Position numbers and translations under genes: made by a program. This document shows, piece after piece, positions 1 to 4,950 of a stretch of DNA of 12,989 nucleotides (position 1 is the first letter of the stretch; each line of letters opens with the position of its first letter). Source of the stretch: Draconibacterium sp. (GTDB lineage: Bacteria; Bacteroidota; Bacteroidia; Bacteroidales; Prolixibacteraceae); contig JALUZN010000076.1 in NCBI GenBank assembly GCA_027011835.1, positions 1 through 12,989 of the forward strand, in the 5' to 3' direction. The notes below the pieces were generated by a model. It ran no database searches. It was not told the origin of the DNA and was given only the letters and a program-made list of their open reading frames with translations.

Positions 1-238
1 TTCGGTTTGCATCGCTTTCTCCCCCTCTAATTGGATTTACTAATTCGCGATAAACTCCTGCGTGAACCGTAATTGTGTCGCCCGGAAAAGCAAATTCGAC
101 TGCCCGGTTGATGGTTTTAAATGGTTTTATTGCCGAGCCATTGTTTGTATCGTTTCCGGTTACCGAAACGTGGTATTCTTTTGCCGAAATAAATAGTGAA
201 ATCGAAAAAAGAAGAACAGACAGATAGAATTCTTTCAT
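1..238 (-). CDS. secreted right-handed beta-helix protein (DUF1565/GH120-like), N-terminal 79 residues only
   Basis: Only the first 79 codons lie in the window; the gene runs off the left edge. Reading the minus strand from ATG at 238-236 gives a short signal peptide (residues about 1-19, ending FISA) followed at once by EYHVSVTGND, then NGSAIKPFKTINRAV, PGDTITVHAGVYRE and NPIRGGESDANR. This block is the usual N-terminal rung (DUF1565-like) of right-handed parallel beta-helix proteins in Bacteroidota, including GH120 xylosidase-like and pectate-lyase-like enzymes; that assignment is family knowledge. The likely job is extracellular or periplasmic cleavage of a plant or algal polysaccharide, but the catalytic region is not visible, so substrate and even enzyme class are inference. 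It is divergent from the glycosyltransferase at 619, and no promoter for it could be assigned with confidence. Confidence 0.75.
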   Translation of the reverse strand, partial: MKEFYLSVLLFSISLFISAKEYHVSVTGNDTNNGSAIKPFKTINRAVEFAFPGDTITVHAGVYRELVNPIRGGESDANR

Positions 239-618
239 AAAAAAGTAGTTTAGTTTTTCAATACTTAGTTAAATTTTTGTTTCTCGCAAAGCCTCAAAAT
301 CGCAAAAATCTGATTTTCAACAAATTACGATAACTGCCTTGTGTCTTGCAACTTTCTGTTTATGAGGCATTTATAAAAACACACCGAACTATTAGTTTTT
401 AAAGTTATAAAAAAATAATCGGGTTAAAACGATTCTGTTTTATCGCGGAACCCGAAATGCACAAAAAGAATATAGAGAATTATGTATTGAATAAATTCAT
501 TTAGAGAATGAAGCTCAATGCTTACGGGGAGCAGATGAAACTATTTTTGGTTAATATCTTTACACTATTCTGTTACGAGAGATAAAACAAAAACTATATT
601 TGCAATAAATCTTTTACA
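239..618. other. divergent intergenic region, no gene seen
   Basis: This 380-bp AT-rich spacer lies between two divergent genes. I see no coding potential on either strand. It holds a nested inverted repeat at 420-454: CGGGTT (420-425) with AACCCG (449-454), and inside it CGAT (430-433) with ATCG (442-445). The -7-like box of the glycosyltransferase lies at its right end. Confidence 0.6.
595..602 (+). promoter_or_regulatory. candidate Bacteroidota -7 box for the glycosyltransferase gene
   Basis: TATATTTG matches the Bacteroidota sigma-ABfr -7 consensus TAnnTTTG exactly and ends 16 bases before the ATG at 619, implying a very short leader. No convincing -33 TTTG was found at the usual distance, so this rests on the single box. 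Confidence 0.4.
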
Positions 619-1788
619 ATGAAAATTCTGATGGTTTTGACTGCTGTTTTTCCTCCCGATTCGAGAGTTGAAAAAGAAGCCAGAAGCTTGTCCGAAAATG
701 GTCATAATATTCATATTGTCTGTTATTCAAAGGGGGCAGAACCACAATTTGAGGAATTAGATTATTGTACCATTCACCGGCTGAACGTTAGTAATTTTTT
801 TAAAAACAAGTGGAGTGCACTTGCATTGATCTCTCCTGTTTTTTTTAATAAATGGAGACGAAGCATTAATCGGTTATATGCAAAATATGAGTTTGATGCC
901 ATACACATTCACGATTTACCTCTTAGTAAAGTTGGGTACTATTTTAAGAAAAAATACAACTGTAAACTGGTGTGCGACCAACATGAGTTTTACAGTAACT
1001 GGATAACCGAGACTGCCCATATGAATAGCCGGTTGGGAAAAATTATTTCGAAATTCTCTGACTGGGAAAAGTATGAACGGAACTATTTAAAGCTGGCTGA
1101 CCTTGTTATTACAGTTGCTAAACCTCTCGAATTAAATTATATAAAAAAGTATAATATCGAAAGAATTGTTACTGTACCCAATACACCAACAAAAAGAATT
1201 TTTAATAATGAGAACATTAATGTTGAAATTATTGAAAAATACAAAGATTACTTTACTCTTTTTTATGCCGGAGGAATAGATATCTTGAGAGGAATTGAAA
1301 CAGCAATTATTGCATTAGAAGAGATTAAAAAAAGGATTCCTAATGTTAAATTGCTTTTGGGAGGAAAAATTAGTAGCCCTTTTAATCCGTTTAAAATTGC
1401 AGAACAACACCACGTTCTCAACCATTTAGAGTTTGTTGGGTGGATTGATGAAGAGATGCTCCCCTCGTACATTTCAGCAAGCCAAATCTGTTTTTTTACT
1501 CCACCTGCCAATCGCGATGAGATAAACAAAACCATTGCAACTAAAATATACCAATATGCAATTATGCAAAAACCAATAATTGTAAGTAATGCCGAAATGA
1601 TGAAAAAATTTGTTGAAAGCAACAATTTGGGCATTGCAATAGAAGCAGGTAATTCTCACGCATTTGCCAAAGCTGTATTCAGAGTTTTTGATAATAAATT
1701 TATTGTGCCATCTAATTTTGTATTTTCTAATCTTTTTGGGGAAGATACAGTTAACCCATTAATTCGCGGATATGCTTCAAATAGATAG
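619..1788 (+). CDS. glycosyltransferase family 4 (GT-B fold)
   Basis: This 389-residue protein has the plan of a retaining GT4 enzyme, which moves a sugar from a nucleotide-sugar donor onto a glycan or lipid acceptor on the cytoplasmic side of the membrane. The N-terminal acceptor domain opens with MKILMVLTAVFPPDSRVEKEA (residues 1-21) and includes DAIHIHDLPL (93-102) and DQHEFY (120-125). The linker has TVPNTP (185-190). The C-terminal donor domain shows YAGGIDILRGIETAI (216-230), LLLGGK (245-250), VGWIDEEMLPSYISAS (273-288), the NKTIATKIYQYAIMQKPIIVS segment (303-323) in place of the usual E-x7-E nucleotide-sugar site, and NLGIAIEAGN (336-345). There is no transmembrane segment. It stands alone, with no other polysaccharide genes beside it, and is visibly richer in A/T codons than the ppk or TonB genes, as is common for surface-glycan genes. 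Donor and acceptor cannot be read from sequence. Confidence 0.85.
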   Translation: MKILMVLTAVFPPDSRVEKEARSLSENGHNIHIVCYSKGAEPQFEELDYCTIHRLNVSNFFKNKWSALALISPVFFNKWRRSINRLYAKYEFDAIHIHDLPLSKVGYYFKKKYNCKLVCDQHEFYSNWITETAHMNSRLGKIISKFSDWEKYERNYLKLADLVITVAKPLELNYIKKYNIERIVTVPNTPTKRIFNNENINVEIIEKYKDYFTLFYAGGIDILRGIETAIIALEEIKKRIPNVKLLLGGKISSPFNPFKIAEQHHVLNHLEFVGWIDEEMLPSYISASQICFFTPPANRDEINKTIATKIYQYAIMQKPIIVSNAEMMKKFVESNNLGIAIEAGNSHAFAKAVFRVFDNKFIVPSNFVFSNLFGEDTVNPLIRGYASNR

Positions 1789-1879
1789 TTTTTCGCGTTG
1801 TTGTGAACAATACTAACTTTGCCTGTTTATCCGAAAACTTAAATGGATTGAGTATTAATACGGCATTATAAGGCTGGTA

Positions 1880-3040
1880 TTAGTTCAACTCCCAATAAAT
1901 TCTGTTGTTTAAGATATAATCATACATTTCGTCGAAAAGTAAAAGTTCAATGTCGAGAATATCGTTATAATTAACTCGAGGAACAGAAGTATTGTTTAAA
2001 ACACAACCGTGCGGACACTCGAAAGTAAAAGCCATTGTTCCCGAAATATGGTGAACGGCACTAATTAAATTAAAAGTTGTATGCAACGAGTTTTCGTCTT
2101 CGGGTTGCGGAGTCCAAAAACCATCATCGGCAACATGGTCGATACCTGCTTTTTTATATCTGTTATTTACAGCTATTGCAAGATTGTGAACACGCTTTTT
2201 CTGAAACATTGGAATGTAGGCAGGTTGTAAAATTATAGGGTGGTTTTCGTGCGAATGCAGCGAGACAGTAATATCGGGAGCTTCGGTGCGTGCAATCTCC
2301 AAAATTGCTTTGGTCTCTTTTGCCATCGGATTAAAATATTCATCTTGCATAATATTAATTCCGTTGTCGTTAAAGTAGGCCCCTAAAATTCCTACGTCGC
2401 CTTTCATGGGGTGTACAGCTTTTGCTCCGGGCCAGCCATAAAAACTTCCGTCTTTTCGGGTGCCTTGTCCGTATTTTGTCATTATATCGGTTGGTAATCC
2501 TAAAAAAGTGTTATACGGACAACGTTGTCGCCCGTCGGGATTTGCACAGGGAATAATAATTGTTCGGCATTTATTAATTTTCTCTTTTAGCTCAGGCCAT
2601 TCTTTTCCACGGTAGTCTTTTCCTGTTTCGGCAATATGAATCAGGTTAACCATCCCCACAATGTTTTCAACCTCCTGTCCGTGAACCGGCCCGATAAAAA
2701 AGAGAACCGGTTTTGTCGACTTATCCTTTTGGGCATAGTATGCCGGATTTCGAGCTGCCACGGCCGAGTTGTAATTTGCCTGCGATTTAAAATCGTCTTT
2801 CTCGCCGTAATAAACGGCATAAATCGGTCTTCCTCCGGGAGAAACAGCAATTGTTTTCACTTCTCCTGCCTTCACTTTTTCTATTTCTGACTGAACATCG
2901 GAAAGTTTCGATTTGAAAAACTGTGGAATATCTGTTCGGTTGGGTGGGTCGCCGGCTTCAGGTTTTATTTGAGAGAAAAGCGGACTGGCAAAAAAAGTAA
3001 GTGCCAGAACAATTAAGAAAAAACTTTTATTCTTTTTCAT
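1880..3040 (-). CDS. secreted M14-family zinc carboxypeptidase-like protein
   Basis: I chose the ATG at 3040-3038 because it begins a good signal peptide (MKKNKSFFLIVLALTFFA, cleavage near SPLFSQ); the reading frame stays open to 3076 but those 12 extra residues would spoil it. The mature 386-residue precursor carries the M14 fold. In this numbering the zinc site is H120 and E123 in GPVHGQE and H262 in VSLHSH. The substrate-binding NPDGR is at 167-171, and the catalytic glutamate is probably E341 in FTFECPHG. All key residues are present, so it is likely active. Known members of the family remove C-terminal amino acids or cleave peptidoglycan-type peptides; which applies here is unknown. It is exported to the periplasm or beyond, with no lipobox or sorting domain seen. 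It lies downstream of psd on the same strand, but the repeat-rich spacer makes a shared transcript uncertain. It is convergent with the glycosyltransferase. Confidence 0.85.
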   Translation of the reverse strand: MKKNKSFFLIVLALTFFASPLFSQIKPEAGDPPNRTDIPQFFKSKLSDVQSEIEKVKAGEVKTIAVSPGGRPIYAVYYGEKDDFKSQANYNSAVAARNPAYYAQKDKSTKPVLFFIGPVHGQEVENIVGMVNLIHIAETGKDYRGKEWPELKEKINKCRTIIIPCANPDGRQRCPYNTFLGLPTDIMTKYGQGTRKDGSFYGWPGAKAVHPMKGDVGILGAYFNDNGINIMQDEYFNPMAKETKAILEIARTEAPDITVSLHSHENHPIILQPAYIPMFQKKRVHNLAIAVNNRYKKAGIDHVADDGFWTPQPEDENSLHTTFNLISAVHHISGTMAFTFECPHGCVLNNTSVPRVNYNDILDIELLLFDEMYDYILNNRIYWELN

Positions 3041-3171
3041 ACAATTCGGTTTTAGCGATTGTGAAGAGATAACCAAACTGTTTCGACTCGTTTTTATTCC
3101 TTCACAAACCAGTAATTGATTATCTATCCGAAAGATAGGAATAAATTTATGGAGATTGAATTATATTTCTA

Positions 3172-3201
3172 TATCCTTTGCCGTTGGCTTCAGCCAACGG
3201 A
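3172..3201 (+). repeat. short palindromic repeat, unit A
   Basis: TATCCTTTG followed by the hairpin CCGTTGGCTTCAGCCAACGG (3181-3200), which has 9-bp arms around a two-base centre. The same 30 bases recur exactly, in the same orientation, at 3649-3678. Confidence 0.8.
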
Positions 3202-3224
3202 TTTATGGAATGCCAAAAACATTT

Positions 3225-3236
3225 GGGCTTCAGCCC
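3225..3236. repeat. small palindrome GGGCTTCAGCCC, unit C
   Basis: GGGCT and AGCCC flank a TC centre. It shares the inner core GGCTTCAGCC with unit A but lacks that unit's TATCCTTTG flank, so it may be a fragment or a separate repeat class. Confidence 0.55.
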
Positions 3237-3308
3237 TGAATAATTTGTATTTAAAAAATATGATTTTGATGGAATTTGAGCCCGGAGATTAATTATTGAT
3301 TTCATTAT

Positions 3309-3337
3309 CCGTCCCTTAAAAGGGACGGCAAAGGATA
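3309..3337 (-). repeat. short palindromic repeat, unit B (inverted)
   Basis: CCGTCCCTTAAAAGGGACGG (3309-3328) is a hairpin with 9-bp arms and a two-base centre, followed by CAAAGGATA. Read on the minus strand it is TATCCTTTG plus a CCGT...ACGG hairpin, that is, the frame of unit A with a different core. Confidence 0.75.
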
Positions 3338-3440
3338 TTCTTGCAAAATTATTATCATACTCATGATTTTGAATTGCTGATTTAAAATGCGGTTCGCTCC
3401 AAAGGAATCGTTTTGCGAGAAATTGCATTACCCATTCTTT

Positions 3441-3579
3441 TACACCATGCTTTAGCTTGGTGGTGTGCAAGTTCCAGATTTTTTGGCTTAAGCCATTAAT
3501 TTTAGAAATAAAGAAAATTAATGGCTAAAGCCAAAAACAGTTCAATATTTGCAACCACCAGACTAAAGTCTGGTGTAAT
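3441..3579. repeat. nested long inverted repeat (units D, E, E', D')
   Basis: Two nested pairs of inverted arms. The inner pair is a 24-base arm at 3480-3503 and its near-perfect complement at 3514-3537 (one mismatch), with a 10-base spacer; each arm contains a GGCTTAAGCC or GGCTAAAGCC mini-palindrome. The outer pair is unit D (3441-3470) and its inverted relative D' (3550-3579), sharing TTGCA, ACCACCA, CTAAAG and TGGTGTA in order. D' itself contains ACCAGACTAAAGTCTGGT (3557-3574), an 8-bp-arm hairpin. It could form a large cruciform or RNA stem. Confidence 0.7.
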
Positions 3580-3587
3580 ATTAGAAT

Positions 3588-3615
3588 CCGCCCCTTAAAA
3601 GGGACGGCCAAGGAT
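3588..3615 (-). repeat. short palindromic repeat, unit B' (inverted)
   Basis: A second copy of unit B in the same orientation: CCGCCCCTTAAAAGGGACGG (3588-3607) followed by CCAAGGATA. The single C-for-T change in the left arm leaves a wobble pair in minus-strand RNA, so the fold is kept. Confidence 0.7.
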
Positions 3616-3648
3616 AATTCTAATAACAACAATAATGAATTCTACAAT

Positions 3649-3678
3649 TATCCTTTGCCGTTGGCTTCAGCCAACGGA
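3649..3678 (+). repeat. short palindromic repeat, unit A' (touching the psd 3' end)
   Basis: An exact 30-base copy of unit A; its hairpin CCGTTGGCTTCAGCCAACGG lies at 3658-3677, five bases beyond the psd stop codon (3685-3683). It lacks a U-tract in psd mRNA, so if it acts at the 3' end it would be as an RNA-stabilising hairpin rather than a classical terminator. Confidence 0.75.
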
Positions 3679-3682
3679 CTTA

Positions 3683-4645
3683 TTAATTAAAAGAAGCAAC
3701 GGCAATTCTTTCGCCCATTTTAACTGTTGTTTCAAAACCTTTTGCCGAGTTTTCAAGTAAATCGGAATCAACCGTAATTTTATTGTCTTGAAAAATAAGG
3801 ATTACCGTTGAACCACCAAACTTAAAATAGCCCTTTTCGGCACCTTTTGTAACCGTGTTGGTTTTATAGGTTTGAATAATTGAACCAACCATAGTTGCAC
3901 CCACTTCGGCCATAATTACATCGCCAAAAAGTGGTGATGAGATTTCGAGATATTCGCGTTTATTCATACTAAAAATTTGGGCTATTTTACGCAGCGCCAA
4001 TGGCGAAACAGAAAAATAGTCGCCATTAATTTTTACCGGTGTCGAAACTTTTCCGCTAACAGGGAAATGATATCGATGGTAATCGGGCGGAGCAAGACGA
4101 ACAACGATTAAAGTGCCGGTTTCATACTTCCCGGCCAGTGTGTTGTTGTTTAAAAATCTATCTAAATTAAACCGGTTTCCTTTAACAAAAAAGTCGCTGT
4201 TTCCAATATTTTTAAAAACCAGAATTTTCCCGTCGGCAGGCGATACAACTACTGTTGAGTCGTGACAAACAGGCCGGGCTCCGGGTTTTAATTTACGAGT
4301 AAAAAAGTCGTTAAACGATTCGAATGATTTTTTTTGTGTAATGGTTAAATCGATGTTGTATTTTTTAACAAATCCGGCAATTTTTTTTGCCGACGAAGGT
4401 TTATCCATCATCCCTCCATAAATCTCCGATATAAATTTCCGTTTCACTAAATTGTGCAAGCTCAACTCGCCCAAAGGATTGTAATAGAGCCACTTCATCC
4501 ACGCTTCACCTTCAATCTTTTCAGTTTGAATTTTGCCGGTTGAACGTTCGATATATTGTACCGGAGCAATTTTTGGTAGTGGCCAAAACCCTGCAATTGC
4601 CACTATTGCAACAACTACCAGTATAAGAATTTTTACTTTTCTCAT
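3683..4645 (-). CDS. psd: phosphatidylserine decarboxylase proenzyme, membrane-anchored
   Basis: The enzyme converts phosphatidylserine to phosphatidylethanolamine and CO2 at the inner membrane. I prefer the ATG at 4645 (320 residues): the frame is open to 4690, but the upstream 15 codons precede MRKVKILILVVVAIVAIAGF, a positive start plus a transmembrane anchor. In this numbering the family motifs are FNDFFTRKLKPGARP (111-125), SPADGK with catalytic D138 (135-140), LAPPDYHRYHFP with H190 and H193 (184-195), and FGGST (276-280). Autocleavage before S279 gives a beta chain and a short alpha chain bearing the pyruvoyl group. The tail DLLENSAKGFETTVKMGERI is typical of type II (Clostridium-like) decarboxylases. 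All processing residues are present, so it should mature. The usual partner pssA is not next to it. Confidence 0.9.
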   Translation of the reverse strand: MRKVKILILVVVAIVAIAGFWPLPKIAPVQYIERSTGKIQTEKIEGEAWMKWLYYNPLGELSLHNLVKRKFISEIYGGMMDKPSSAKKIAGFVKKYNIDLTITQKKSFESFNDFFTRKLKPGARPVCHDSTVVVSPADGKILVFKNIGNSDFFVKGNRFNLDRFLNNNTLAGKYETGTLIVVRLAPPDYHRYHFPVSGKVSTPVKINGDYFSVSPLALRKIAQIFSMNKREYLEISSPLFGDVIMAEVGATMVGSIIQTYKTNTVTKGAEKGYFKFGGSTVILIFQDNKITVDSDLLENSAKGFETTVKMGERIAVASFN

Positions 4646-4950
4646 ATCGCAATTTAAAACTTTCTTATTAAAAAATGTATTTAAGATCAATAGATTGTTA
4701 GATTTTTAGACACAAGACAAAAACTAAGTTATAGAATATCAGCACGATACGAAATGCCCCGTAGGCTCCCTCGGAATAACGAACTTTTATAAAATAAATT
4801 TGTCTCTTTTTTTAAAATTGGCAACTATTTGTTGTGTTTAATAAACTATTTGATTTGAGAATATTTCAATGGTAAGAATAATCTTGCGAACACAATCAAA
4901 ACATTTTGATATTTCAAGCTCTTTTCTGATATTGGAGAAAATTAATTTTT
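4646..4950. other. divergent spacer between psd and ppk
   Basis: About 305 bp of AT-rich DNA separate the two divergent starts. It contains one TAnnTTTG box facing ppk (4795-4802). A locally GC-richer patch at 4750-4775 looks unlike its surroundings and may be a repeat fragment. No gene or strong hairpin is seen. Confidence 0.5.
4795..4802 (+). promoter_or_regulatory. possible -7 box upstream of ppk
   Basis: TAAATTTG fits TAnnTTTG exactly in the divergent spacer, but it lies about 150 bases before the ppk ATG and no -33 TTTG is visible at the expected spacing. In DNA this AT-rich a chance match is possible. Confidence 0.25.

Larger units (their letters stand above)
3041..3682. other. repeat-packed spacer between psd and the M14 peptidase gene
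   Basis: No real gene is seen here. From 3172 to 3677 the DNA is a mosaic of short palindromes in both orientations, listed separately, separated by unique AT-rich sequence. The part nearest the peptidase (3041-3170) holds a small hairpin, CTATC (3124-3128) with GATAG (3134-3138). An open frame on the minus strand through 3147-3470 runs across several repeats and shows no recognisable protein signature. Confidence 0.6.

Noticed and set aside
1263..1634. Open frame on the minus strand, 123 codons
   Set aside because: It lies wholly inside the well-supported GT4 gene on the other strand; its hydrophobic look comes from antisense reading.
3041..3076. Twelve-codon upstream extension of the M14 peptidase
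   Set aside because: It would place a polar segment before the signal peptide; the internal Met gives a normal signal sequence.
3147..3470. 107-codon open frame on the minus strand
   Set aside because: It runs across palindromic units A, B, C and part of D, has no recognisable domain, and its sequence is explained by the repeats.
3172..3678. CRISPR array
   Set aside because: The repeats are in both orientations, unevenly spaced and not separated by uniform spacers, and no cas gene is present.
4646..4690. Fifteen-codon upstream extension of psd
   Set aside because: The internal Met at 4645 begins the positive-charged, membrane-anchor start; the extension shows no conserved feature.
4750..4784. 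GC-richer patch upstream of ppk as a dispersed repeat or operator
   Set aside because: No second copy in the window and only a weak internal pairing, so no call can be supported.
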